Source: Bosea vaviloviae
GTDB taxonomy: Bacteria; Pseudomonadota; Alphaproteobacteria; Rhizobiales; Beijerinckiaceae
Reading direction: 5' to 3'
NCBI RefSeq assembly: GCF_001741865.1
Contig: NZ_CP017147.1
Coordinates: forward strand, 2,223,001 to 2,287,000
Length of the DNA: 64,000 nucleotides
How positions within the stretch are numbered: position 1 is the first letter of the stretch; the number at the start of each line of letters is the position of its first letter. The notes under the pieces were generated by a model. It saw only the letters and a list, made by a program, of their open reading frames with translations. It searched no databases and was not told the DNA's origin. Shown one piece after another: positions 35,801-43,920 of the stretch. A program made the position numbers and the translations under genes.

Positions 35801-36925
35801 TCACTCGATGACGATGCGGGGCGCTGCCCTGACCGCGCCGCTTAAGCCCGCCTGCACTTGCCGCGCGATTGCGAGATAGGCCTTCGCATGGGCGCTGTCG
35901 GGGTCGCTGGCGACGATCGGGCGGCCACCATCGGAGGTTTCGCGGATCGACATGGCGAGCGGCACCTCGCCGAGGAAGGGCACGCCGAGGCGTTCCGCTT
36001 CGTGCCGCGCCCCGCCATGGGCGAAGATATCGGAGCGGTGGCCGCATTCCGGGCAGATGAAATAGCTCATATTCTCGACCACGCCGAGGATCGGCACCTC
36101 GACCTTGCGGAACATCGCGACGCCGCGCCGGGCATCGAGCAGCGCCAGATCCTGCGGCGTCGAGACGATGACGGCGCCCGCCAGCGGCGTCTGCTGGGCC
36201 ATGGTGAGCTGCGCGTCGCCGGTACCCGGCGGCATGTCGACCACGAGTACGTCGAGCTCGCCCCAGGCGACCTCGCGCAGCATCTGGGTGATGGCCGAGA
36301 TCACCATCGGCCCGCGCCAGATCATCGGCGTTTCCTCGTCGATCAGGAAGCCGATCGACATGATCTTGAGGCCATAAGCCTCCATCGGCGCGAGCGTCCG
36401 GCCCGAGATCAGCTTCGGCTTGCCGGTGATGCCGAAGATTTTCGGCACGGACGGGCCGTAGATATCGGCGTCGAGCACGCCGACCTTGAGGCCCAGCACG
36501 CTGAGCGCAACGGCGAGATTGGCGGTGGTGGTGGATTTGCCGACGCCGCCCTTGCCGCTGGCGACCGCGATGATCTGCTTCACGCCGGGAACGCCGGCGG
36601 CCTTGGGAGGTGGCCCGCCTGGGCCGGGTGCGGGGCGATGCGCTTGGCTGCGCGCCTGGGCCGCGGCCGAGGAAGGCGCCTTGTCGGCGGTGAGGCCGAC
36701 CAGCACCTGCGTCACTCCCGGCAGGCCGGAGACGGCGCTTTCCGCCTGTCTGCGCACCGGCTCCATCGCATCGGCCTCGGTCGCGTCGATGCCGATCGCG
36801 AAGATCACCTTGCCACCGTCGATCAGGATGTTGTTGACGCGGCCGGACGCGGCGAGCGATTGCCCGCTGGCCGGCAGCTTCACCAGTTCGAGCGCGCGCA
36901 GGATGTCGGCTTGGGTCAGGGCCAA
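35801..36925 (-). CDS. mrp: Mrp/ApbC-type iron-sulfur cluster carrier ATPase
   Basis: A 374-residue P-loop protein that carries Fe-S clusters to apo-proteins. A MIP18-type domain occupies residues 1-78, followed by a Pro/Ala-rich linker (82-112) and the Mrp ATPase domain with the deviant Walker A GKGGVGKST at residues 124-132. The switch block is VLDADIYGPSVPKI, DMPPGTGDAQLT is the Walker B region, and the Fe-S-binding CPEC follows YFI. The start is TTG at 36925 with GGAG nine bases ahead. It lies just downstream of the TusA-like gene and inside the formate dehydrogenase neighbourhood, whose enzyme needs several 4Fe-4S clusters. Confidence 0.93.
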   Translation of the reverse strand: MALTQADILRALELVKLPASGQSLAASGRVNNILIDGGKVIFAIGIDATEADAMEPVRRQAESAVSGLPGVTQVLVGLTADKAPSSAAAQARSQAHRPAPGPGGPPPKAAGVPGVKQIIAVASGKGGVGKSTTTANLAVALSVLGLKVGVLDADIYGPSVPKIFGITGKPKLISGRTLAPMEAYGLKIMSIGFLIDEETPMIWRGPMVISAITQMLREVAWGELDVLVVDMPPGTGDAQLTMAQQTPLAGAVIVSTPQDLALLDARRGVAMFRKVEVPILGVVENMSYFICPECGHRSDIFAHGGARHEAERLGVPFLGEVPLAMSIRETSDGGRPIVASDPDSAHAKAYLAIARQVQAGLSGAVRAAPRIVIE

Positions 36926-36951
36926 TTCGGCAACTCCAATCGGGTGCGGCG

Positions 36952-37182
36952 TCAGGCCGCCGCCTTGCGGATATGAAAGACGAGCAGGTCACCCTCGCTC
37001 GCGCTGCGTTCGATCGCGTCGCCGGTCTCGCGCATCAGATTGGGAATGTCGATCGCCGCCATCGGATCGGTACATTCGACCACGAAGAGCGCGCCGGCTG
37101 CAGCGCCCTTCAGCGCCTTGCGCACCCTGAGCGCGGGCAGGGGGCATTTCAGGCCGCGTAGATTGAGCGGGATCGGGGTCAT
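36952..37182 (-). CDS. TusA-family sulfur carrier protein
   Basis: A 76-residue protein with the TusA/SirA signature LRGLKCPLPALRVRKAL, in which Cys13 followed by Pro carries a persulfide. It ends GDLLVFHIRKAAA, with a second region TDPMAAIDIPNLMRETGD typical of the family. It would shuttle sulfur among a cysteine desulfurase, FdhD or other acceptors. The ATG at 37182 is selected by family length; the frame upstream runs through a repeat and is not coding. It is separated from mrp by 26 bp, so the two are probably cotranscribed. Confidence 0.9.
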   Translation of the reverse strand: MTPIPLNLRGLKCPLPALRVRKALKGAAAGALFVVECTDPMAAIDIPNLMRETGDAIERSASEGDLLVFHIRKAAA

Positions 37183-37256
37183 GGAACACGGAACTCGGCG
37201 AAAGGGCTGCGCTTCATATGATGGCTTTCGCGCCGCGGGCAACCATAGGCTTGATC

Positions 37257-37442
37257 CTTCTCCCCTCGGGGGCGAAGGTGTCTGCGCAGCAGACGGATGA
37301 GGGAAGGATGGCACAACGTCTGGACTTCCCTCATCCGTCAGCGCTTCGCGCTGCCACCTTCTCCCGATCAAAGTCGGTTGTTGCCGACTTTGACACTCTG
37401 CCTTTCCCAGCTCGGGCAAGCCCGAGATGGGTGGGGAGAAGG
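37257..37442. repeat. Family C composite repeat, copy 3
   Basis: First half: CTTCTCCCCTCGGGGGCGAA...GACGGATGAGGGAAGGATGG and the inverse CTTCCCTCATCCG. Second half: the inverted module of copy 1, CTCCCGATCAAAGTCGG to GAGATGGGTGGGGAGAAGG. Its right end overlaps the proposed GTG start of the WD40-cytochrome gene. Confidence 0.8.
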
Positions 37443-38714
37443 ATTCGCGCGCTCCTCCTCACTGCATTCCTGGCAATGCTTGCCGCGCCTGCCCCCGCCC
37501 AGGAGCTGCGCGGCCATGGCGGGCCGGTGCGCGCGGTCGCGGTCTCTGCCGACGGGCAGTTCGCGCTGACGGGCTCCTTCGATCAATCGGCGATCCTCTG
37601 GCGATTAAGCACGGGCAGCGCCGAAAAGGTGCTGCGCTTCCACCAGGGCGCGGTCAACGCGGCTGCGACCGTGAACGGCATCGGCTTCGCCACAGGCGGG
37701 GAGGATGGCCGCATCGCGCTCTGGCAAGGCGATGCGAACGAGCCGGCGCGGGTGATCGAGGGGCATAAGGGGCAGGTCTCGGCGCTCGCGGTCTCGCCCG
37801 AAGGCGGCAGCATCGCCTCCGCCTCCTGGGACGAGACGTTGCGCGTGACCTCGCTCGCCGATGGCTCCGCGCGCGTGCTGGAGGGGCATAAGGGGCCGGT
37901 GAACGGCGTCGCCTTCGCGCCCGGCGGGGCCGTCGTCAGCTCCGGCTACGACGCAACCTTGCGGATCTGGCCGGCGGGCGACGGGCCGGCCAGGATCGTC
38001 ACGCTGCCGGCGCCGCTCAACGGCGTCGTGGTCGCGCCCGATGGCGAGATCGCGGTCGCCGCCGCCGATGGCAGGCTCAGGCTGTTCGGCCCCGAGGGAG
38101 AGGCCCGCGCCGAGATCGAGATCGGTCAGACGCCGTTGATCGCGCTGACGCTCTCGGCCGATGGCGCGACGATCGCGGCGGGCGGCTTGCGCGGGCAGGT
38201 CGCGCTGATCGACCGCAAGGCGCGTGCGATCCGGGCGACGCTGCTCGGGCCCGGCTTGCCCGTTTGGTCCCTGGCTTTCCTGCCCGGCGGCAAGGAGTTG
38301 CTCTCGGGCGGCGCGGACCGGCTGGTCCGGCGCTGGAACGCGGTCACCGGCGAGCACATCGGCACTGTGGTTCCGCGCGCCGGCGAGGACGTGCTGGCGG
38401 CCTTCCAGGGCGAGCGCGGCGCGCAGGTCTTTCGCGCCTGCGCCGCCTGCCACACGCTCGCCCCGGCGGATGGCAACCGGGCGGGGCCGACGCTGCATGG
38501 CCTCTTCGGACGCAGGATCGCGACCGCGCCGGGCTACGCCTATTCCGACGCCTTCAGGACGCTGGACATCGTCTGGAGCAAGGAGACGGTGGCGAAACTC
38601 TTCGAGCTCGGGCCGAATGCCTATACGCCAGGAACCAAGATGCCGGAGCAGACGATCGGTTCGGCCGAGGACCGGCAGGCATTGGTGCAGTGGCTGGAGA
38701 AGGTGACGCGGTGA
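37431..38714 (+). CDS. Periplasmic WD40 beta-propeller fused to C-terminal cytochrome c
   Basis: A 427-residue protein. After a signal peptide (RRIRALLLTAFLAMLAAPAP, cleavage after AQ) come about seven WD40-type blades (ELRGHGGPVRAVAVSADGQF, DQSAILWRL, VIEGHKGQVSALAVSPEG, VLEGHKGPVNGVAFAPGG, and others). A class I cytochrome c domain follows, with haem motif Cys337-Ala-Ala-Cys340-His341 and the likely axial Met404 in GTKMPEQT. It should act as a periplasmic electron carrier docked to a partner through the propeller. GTG at 37431 is my best start but lies in repeat DNA and has only a weak ribosome site. It is divergent from tusA-mrp. Confidence 0.85.
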   Translation: MGRRIRALLLTAFLAMLAAPAPAQELRGHGGPVRAVAVSADGQFALTGSFDQSAILWRLSTGSAEKVLRFHQGAVNAAATVNGIGFATGGEDGRIALWQGDANEPARVIEGHKGQVSALAVSPEGGSIASASWDETLRVTSLADGSARVLEGHKGPVNGVAFAPGGAVVSSGYDATLRIWPAGDGPARIVTLPAPLNGVVVAPDGEIAVAAADGRLRLFGPEGEARAEIEIGQTPLIALTLSADGATIAAGGLRGQVALIDRKARAIRATLLGPGLPVWSLAFLPGGKELLSGGADRLVRRWNAVTGEHIGTVVPRAGEDVLAAFQGERGAQVFRACAACHTLAPADGNRAGPTLHGLFGRRIATAPGYAYSDAFRTLDIVWSKETVAKLFELGPNAYTPGTKMPEQTIGSAEDRQALVQWLEKVTR

Positions 38715-38744
38715 AGTAGTACACTCCTGATCCGACCCGCGCCG

Positions 38745-38851
38745 TCATCCCGGACAAGCGGCGCAGCCGCGCCGATCCGGAATCCGTCGTAGGGCAGGAC
38801 GCAGCCCTATGATGGATCCCGGATCTCCGCTTCGCTGCGTCCGGGATGACG
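38745..38851. repeat. Family A intergenic palindrome, copy 3
   Basis: The outer arms are GTCATCCCGG (38745-38754) and CCGGGATGAC (38842-38851). The inner region has GCGCCGATCCGGAATCCGTC and CTATGATGGATCCCGG. It separates the convergent WD40-cytochrome and ferredoxin genes. Confidence 0.87.
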
Positions 38852-38875
38852 GCGCGGGTGTGAAAAGCAGCTGCG

Positions 38876-40915
38876 CTACTGCAACGGATCCTCGCCCCGT
38901 TCCGCCCGTTCGCGCAGATAATCGTCCGTGGTGCGCACCGGCGGGCGCTGCGGCGAGAGATGTGGGTCGAAGCTCTCATTGACCACGACCTCGACGCGGC
39001 AGTCCTCGCACATCCTGATCACCGAGATGCGCTTGGCGGCGTCGCCTGAGAACATCCAGTGCTTGTTCTCCAGCTTGGCCGCGATCTTCTCGATCGTGCT
39101 CCTGACGCCGAAGGGTTTTGCGCAGTTGATGCAGTGGAAGGGCTCTTCCTGCTTCAGCACGCGCTTGCCGCCGGCCCAGGCGTCGAAATCGAGGCGCGGC
39201 TCCAGAGTGATCACCTTTTCCGGGCAGGTCGCGGCGCAGAGCCCGCATTGCACGCAAAGGTCTTCCTGGAAGGCGAGCGTCGGCCGGTCGGGATTGTCCG
39301 AGAGCGCCTGCACCGGGCAGGCGGAGACGCAAGCCAGGCAGAGCGTGCAGCCCTCGCTGTCGACATGGATCGTCCCGAAGGGGGCGAGCGGCGGCATCGC
39401 CACGGCCGCGATGGGCGTCGGTGCGGCGGCATGCAGTTCCCCGATCGTCTGGCGCAGCAGCGGCCGGCCATCGCCCATCGGGCGGAAGCGGGCCGGCGTG
39501 GCGCTCGTCGCACTGGGTGCGATCCGCGCCAGCGCCTGCGCCAATTGGTCGGGGTCGTCGGTCTCGATCAGCCCGGCGCGGCCCTCGCTATAGCCGAGCG
39601 CGCCTGCGAGCGCGTTGGCGTAGTCGAGATTGCGGGTCAGGCCGGAGAGGTCGTGCTTCGGCTTGGCGCGGCCGAGCACGCGGATGGCAGACGCCCCGAA
39701 CGCCAGCGCCGCCGCATGGGTCTCGAGCCCGATCTGCGTGATCTCGTTGACGCGCAGCGGCAGCACGCGTGCCGGCAAGCCGTCACCGAAGCGGGCGAGC
39801 GCGTCGATCAGCGCCTCGCCATGCTCGCCGTCATGCAGCAGCAGCACGGCCTCGCGGCCGCCGGCCTCAGTATAGGTGGTCAGCAGGGTGCGCAGGCGGC
39901 GCAGCAGCGCGTCGGTCGGTGGCAGGGCGTAGGTCACGGCGCCGGTCGGGCAGACGGCGGCGCAAGCGCCGCAGCCGGCGCAGATCTCGGCCGAGATCGC
40001 GACATGGTCGCCCGCTGGCGTGATCGCCCCGGTCGGGCAGAGCTCGAGGCAGCGCGTGCAGCCGGTCTTGGACGAGCGCGAATGGGCGCAAAGATCCTGG
40101 TTCAGCCGGACGTAAGCCGGCTTGTCGAATTCGCCGACGAGATGGCTGGCCTGTCCGATCAGGCGCTCGACCGCCGCTTGGTCGCGCGGGTCGGCACGCA
40201 GATAGCCAGCGCGCAAATCGCCGGCCGGGAAGAGAGGCGCGCCGCCGGAAACATCGATAACGATGTCGCATTGCGAATTCGCGCCATTGCGCGCTTCACC
40301 GAAGACGAGCTTGCCCCGCGAGGAGGGGGAGGGCGCGGCGTAATCGTTGACCGTCAGATCGAAGGCGCCAAGCCAGCCGGTCGCGGCGACGATCGTGCCC
40401 TTCAGCACCGGGATGTCGGAGAGGCGCGGCGGCGTGATCTCGCCGGGCCGCGAGAGCAGGATAGTGACGTCGAGATGTTCGGCCAGCGTCCGCCCGACCG
40501 AGAGCGCGACCTCGTCATGACCATAGACCAGCGCCACGCCCTTGCTTTCCAATGTGGTGAAGCTCGTCGGCGGCATCGGCTCGGCGGCGGCTGCCAGCAG
40601 AGCCGCCATCTTGGGGCCGGCCGACTTCGCCTCGCGCGCCCAGCCGCCGGTCTCACGGATATTGGCGAAGACGAGATCGCCGGAGTAGTCGAGGTCCGCA
40701 GCAATTTCTTCGAAAAGCGGGGCCTCCTGCGTGCAGCCGACGGTGATGGCGTCGCGCTCGCCGAGCAGCTTGGTGAAGATCTCCGTCTGCGTGCGGCAGA
40801 GATGCCGCGCCGTCCTGATCTCGCCGCCCTTGCAACCACGCGCCAGCGCCTCGCCATCGAGCGGCATCGTGTCCTCGCAGGAGCAGACCATCAGCGTGCG
40901 TGCGGTGCCGGTCAT
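38876..40915 (-). CDS. Large multi-cluster 4Fe-4S ferredoxin of the formate dehydrogenase region
   Basis: A 679-residue soluble protein. The N-terminal part has VCSCEDTMPLDGEAL and RHLCRTQTEIF, cysteines that may bind another centre. Two 4Fe-4S motifs follow at about 286-330 (CTRCLELCP, CAGCGACAAVCP), then a Rossmann-like linker of about 190 residues, then two more at about 522-565 (CTLCLACVSACP, CVQCGLCAATCP). The tail has CINC and CEDC pairs. The general plan recalls HdrA-like and polyferredoxin electron-transfer proteins, but no flavin motif is evident. The ATG at 40915 lies after AAGGACGAG. It is divergent from the DUF gene block and probably feeds electrons or clusters to formate dehydrogenase or its maturation. 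Confidence 0.8.
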   Translation of the reverse strand: MTGTARTLMVCSCEDTMPLDGEALARGCKGGEIRTARHLCRTQTEIFTKLLGERDAITVGCTQEAPLFEEIAADLDYSGDLVFANIRETGGWAREAKSAGPKMAALLAAAAEPMPPTSFTTLESKGVALVYGHDEVALSVGRTLAEHLDVTILLSRPGEITPPRLSDIPVLKGTIVAATGWLGAFDLTVNDYAAPSPSSRGKLVFGEARNGANSQCDIVIDVSGGAPLFPAGDLRAGYLRADPRDQAAVERLIGQASHLVGEFDKPAYVRLNQDLCAHSRSSKTGCTRCLELCPTGAITPAGDHVAISAEICAGCGACAAVCPTGAVTYALPPTDALLRRLRTLLTTYTEAGGREAVLLLHDGEHGEALIDALARFGDGLPARVLPLRVNEITQIGLETHAAALAFGASAIRVLGRAKPKHDLSGLTRNLDYANALAGALGYSEGRAGLIETDDPDQLAQALARIAPSATSATPARFRPMGDGRPLLRQTIGELHAAAPTPIAAVAMPPLAPFGTIHVDSEGCTLCLACVSACPVQALSDNPDRPTLAFQEDLCVQCGLCAATCPEKVITLEPRLDFDAWAGGKRVLKQEEPFHCINCAKPFGVRSTIEKIAAKLENKHWMFSGDAAKRISVIRMCEDCRVEVVVNESFDPHLSPQRPPVRTTDDYLRERAERGEDPLQ

Positions 40916-41053
40916 CACGTTCTCGTCCTTGGCCGATCTGCCGGGAGCGTCTTTTCGTCTCCCTTGCGATGATCAAGGCTTATATGGAATTGGAAAGGTT
41001 CAAAAGAAACCGGCGATGAGCAATTCGTCGCGCCACCAGGGAGCAGGAGGTCG

Positions 41054-41797
41054 ATGCCGGTGAATGTCCCGCGCCCTGACGATCTCAGGCGGGAGCCTGT
41101 CCTGCCGCCGGGCTTTTCGCTTGTGACCCTGCGCGAAGCCGGCGACGCCTTCGCCCATGCCCAGGCGATCGCCGCCGAGGCGGGGGCTGCGACGCTGGTC
41201 TGGGTGCGCCGCTTCGACATCGTCGAATTCGCGGTGGTACTGGAGCCGGACGCCGTGCTCGGCGAGGCGCGACTCGCCCACTATCTCGCGATGAATGCGC
41301 TTGCCGACGCGCTTGCCGTGCATTGCCCGCCGGAGCGGCCGGTCCTGTTCCGCTGGCCTGACGCGCTGATCTACGACCATGGCCTGATCGGCGGCGGCCG
41401 GCTCGCCTGGCCGCAGGATTGCGGCGAGGGCGATGTGCCGGATTGGCTGGTCTTCGGCGCGATGCTGCGCGCCACCACCATGGCGCCCTTCGCGCTGGGG
41501 CAGACCGGCGTCGGCATGGCGGAGGAAGGTTTCGAGGAGGTCGACGCCGTCGATCTGATCGAATCCTTCGCGCGCCATCTCATGCTCGGTGTCACGCATT
41601 GGCAAAGCGATGGCCCAAAGGCCGTGGCCCGCCGCTGGCTCGACCGGCTCGACAAGGTCGTCGGCATCCGCCACGGCATCGAGGCGAATGGCGATCTCAT
41701 CGCGACCTCGCAGAGTGGCGCCGAGCGCCGGAGCCTGGTCGATGCGCTGGGCCGGGCCGACTGGCTCGACCGCGACAGCGGCGGGCCCAAGCTGTGA
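41054..41797 (+). CDS. Biotin/lipoate-protein-ligase-like protein with DUF4444-type C-terminus
   Basis: A 247-residue protein with the core of the biotin/lipoate A/B ligase fold (DDLRREPVLPPGFSLVTLRE, WVRRFDIVEFAVVLEPDAVL, PERPVLFRWPDALIYDHGLI and the GGGRLAWPQD turn). A small C-terminal domain ends VGIRHGIEANGDLIATSQSG. The usual GRGR- or RRxSGGG-type ligase signature is not evident, so it may bind a related thio-ligand or act as a scaffold. It opens a block of overlapping genes (GTGA, then ATGA) that leads up to the formate dehydrogenase genes. I recognise the family and its neighbourhood; no function is established to my knowledge. Confidence 0.75.
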   Translation: MPVNVPRPDDLRREPVLPPGFSLVTLREAGDAFAHAQAIAAEAGAATLVWVRRFDIVEFAVVLEPDAVLGEARLAHYLAMNALADALAVHCPPERPVLFRWPDALIYDHGLIGGGRLAWPQDCGEGDVPDWLVFGAMLRATTMAPFALGQTGVGMAEEGFEEVDAVDLIESFARHLMLGVTHWQSDGPKAVARRWLDRLDKVVGIRHGIEANGDLIATSQSGAERRSLVDALGRADWLDRDSGGPKL

Positions 41798-42384
41798 ACG
41801 CGCTCAAACTGCCACGCGCGATCCGGCTCGACCCGTCGGACAGATTCGTCTTCCGCCGCGCCGCCGAGCCCGGCGAATGGCTGGTGACCGGCTCCTTCCT
41901 GTTCGATCCCACCGGGATCGCGGCACTCGACGCCAAGGGGCGCACAGCCTTCCGCTCCGGCTTCCTCGGCATTGCGAGCTTCGGCTGGAGCACCCTGGCG
42001 GTGGTGAGCGAGGCGACGGAGGCGGAGCGCGAGGCCGCGATCGCGCAGCTTGCCGGCCATCTCGTTGCAAAACTCGGCGCGCCCGATCTCGCCACGGCGC
42101 GCGCTGCTGCGGCCGAGGAGGTCGCCTTCGCCGCCTCGCTCTGCGACCATCCGGCGCAGACGCTGATCGCCTTGCATCGGACGCTGGAGGATGGCGAAAT
42201 CCGCGAGCGTTTCCGCACGCTGACCCCGCGCGGCGAGCCGGGCGGCACGGGTTTCCGCGCCTTCGAGTTTATGGAGGTCGAGGGCGAGGACGGGCCGCAG
42301 GACGAGGTCGATCTGCTGGCGCTGGGCAAGACGCCGGTATCGGGCAAGAAACTGGCATCGGGAAAGAAGACGGACGCATCATGA
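41794..42384 (+). CDS. DUF6505-type protein of the formate dehydrogenase block
   Basis: A 196-residue acidic protein without signal peptide or membrane helix, starting at GTG 41794 (GTGA overlap with the preceding stop). It begins ALKLPRAIRLDPSDRFVF and continues AEPGEWLVTGSFLFDPTGI, the pattern I associate with DUF6505. The Ala/Glu-rich central part is probably helical (ATEAEREAAIAQLAGHLV), and the tail is Lys-rich with a repeated SGKK (PVSGKKLASGKKTDAS). The stop overlaps the next ATG. It has no assigned function; strict overlap with its neighbours implies co-production at matched levels. Confidence 0.7.
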   Translation: MNALKLPRAIRLDPSDRFVFRRAAEPGEWLVTGSFLFDPTGIAALDAKGRTAFRSGFLGIASFGWSTLAVVSEATEAEREAAIAQLAGHLVAKLGAPDLATARAAAAEEVAFAASLCDHPAQTLIALHRTLEDGEIRERFRTLTPRGEPGGTGFRAFEFMEVEGEDGPQDEVDLLALGKTPVSGKKLASGKKTDAS

Positions 42385-43391
42385 TGCATTTCTGGGCGAC
42401 CTCCGGCCATGTCCTGCTGGACCGCGCCGCCGGCGGCGGGCTCGTCGTCACCGATGATTTCCTCAAGGCCTATCTGGCGCGGCCCGAAGTGCTGCCGCCC
42501 GAGGAGGCCTGCGACGCCGAGCGCGCGCTGCATGCCAAGCTGATGGCGACGCCTCAGGCCGAGGTGGCGGCGGCCGAGATCGCTGCGATCGCAGACGAGG
42601 ATGCCCGTGAGAACTGGCGCTTCCTGGTCGGTTGGCGCGACCGGTTGCTCGCTGCGCCGACGCTGGAGGCGGCCTATGCGCGGATCATCCGCGAGGGCGT
42701 CGCGGGCGTGCCGCCCTTGTTCCTCGACCAGCTCGCCCATGTCATCCTGCGCGGTGCGCTCGATGATGTCGACGACCCCTATGTGGTGCGCGCCGCCGAA
42801 TGCCTGTTCCGGCCGCAGCGCGTCACCCTGCACGAGAACACCATCCTTCTGGCCGATGCGGAGATCATCGAGGGCCATGAGGCCGATCGTCATGCCTCGC
42901 CCCTGCTCGCCATGCTGGGCGGCCCGGCCGTGACCTCGCTCGACATCCTCAAAGCCGCCAATGCCGACCGCTATTGGCAGCGCTCCGACGGCTTCGACAT
43001 GGCGCTCGATCTCGGCGGTTCGCCATCGGGGCGAGCGGCGCTGGCGGCGGCGCTGCGCCATTGGGTGCGCGCCCTGCACGGCTTCGATGTCGTCATCGAG
43101 CCGATCGAGAGCGTCAGGGATGCCGACTGGCGCTGGTTCGTCGGGCTCGATGCGCAGGCGACGGCGATCGGCAACGCGCTCTGGCAGGGCAAGAGCGTCG
43201 GTGAGGAGGCGCTGTCGCGCGTGCTGGCGCTCTACAGGATGACGCTGCCGCCCGATGCGCCGGTGTTGGTGGCGGCGCAGGCAAGGCCCATCTATCTCAT
43301 CATGGCGATGTCGGCCGACAAGATCCTGCGCCTGAAGCCGCAGAATCTGGTGACAGGCCTGCCCCTGTCGGCGAACGCGATGACGAATTGA
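42381..43391 (+). CDS. DUF6352-type protein of the formate dehydrogenase block
   Basis: A 336-residue cytoplasmic protein starting MMHFWATSGHVLLDRAAGGG with ATGA overlap. The sequence DDFLKAYLARPEVLPPEEAC, GVPPLFLDQLAHVILRGALD, CLFRPQRVT, and LDILKAANADRYWQRSDGFD fits DUF6352 as I know it. The protein looks mainly helical in the N-terminal half; no metal or nucleotide motif stands out. Conserved next to formate dehydrogenase genes in related genomes (recollection), so a maturation or quality-control role is likely but unproven. Confidence 0.7.
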   Translation: MMHFWATSGHVLLDRAAGGGLVVTDDFLKAYLARPEVLPPEEACDAERALHAKLMATPQAEVAAAEIAAIADEDARENWRFLVGWRDRLLAAPTLEAAYARIIREGVAGVPPLFLDQLAHVILRGALDDVDDPYVVRAAECLFRPQRVTLHENTILLADAEIIEGHEADRHASPLLAMLGGPAVTSLDILKAANADRYWQRSDGFDMALDLGGSPSGRAALAAALRHWVRALHGFDVVIEPIESVRDADWRWFVGLDAQATAIGNALWQGKSVGEEALSRVLALYRMTLPPDAPVLVAAQARPIYLIMAMSADKILRLKPQNLVTGLPLSANAMTN

Positions 43392-43401
43392 GGATCGCGA
43401 C

Positions 43402-43920
43402 ATGACGCAAGTGCACATCGAGGTCGGGATCGTGGTCGAGCGGCGCGCGATCGATTCGCCCTGGGTCGACCATGCCTGGAGCCCGCTCGCCGTGCTGCCC
43501 GAGCCGCCGGCGCTCGCACCCTGGACCGAGCTTGCCAGCGAGCCCGGCCGGCGCAGCGTCTATCTCGGCCCGGCGACGCTGACGCTGCATTCGGTCGACA
43601 CGGCGCATTTCCGCGAGAACTTCCAGGCCGGCCGGGCCAAGCTCTGGGTCGCGATCCGGCCGACCGGGATCGAGCCCGAGCTGGACTTCGTCGGCGTCAC
43701 CGCCGACCCGTTCGAGGGCGAGGTCTATGCCGAGAATGTCGGGGACATCGTCGAGGCCCTGCCGATGCCGGCCCTGATTGCCGAACAGGTGCTCGCCTTC
43801 TTCGAGGCGCATCATGTCGAGCGCGAATTCATCAAGCGCAAGCGCAGCGAGCATGATCCGCGCAAGGGCGGCGTGCCGCGTCCGGAGCCGGGCCTGCGCC
43901 GAGGCGAGGGCGAGAGATGA
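43402..43920 (+). CDS. DUF3305 family protein
   Basis: A 172-residue protein with the DUF3305 opening EVGIVVERRAIDSPWVDHAW and central TLTLHSVDTAHFRENFQAG and KLWVAIRPTG. The C-terminal tail is rich in Arg/Lys/Glu (REFIKRKRSEHDPRKGGVPR). The ATG is preceded by GAGG, and the gene overlaps the DUF3306 gene by ATGA. DUF3305 and DUF3306 are a conserved pair near formate dehydrogenase genes in alphaproteobacteria; neither has a known biochemical role. No transmembrane or export signal is seen. Confidence 0.8.
   Translation: MTQVHIEVGIVVERRAIDSPWVDHAWSPLAVLPEPPALAPWTELASEPGRRSVYLGPATLTLHSVDTAHFRENFQAGRAKLWVAIRPTGIEPELDFVGVTADPFEGEVYAENVGDIVEALPMPALIAEQVLAFFEAHHVEREFIKRKRSEHDPRKGGVPRPEPGLRRGEGER

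Noticed and set aside
36952..37419. 155-residue form of the TusA-like protein
   Set aside because: The extra 79 residues come from repeat and intergenic DNA; the family is about 75-80 residues long.
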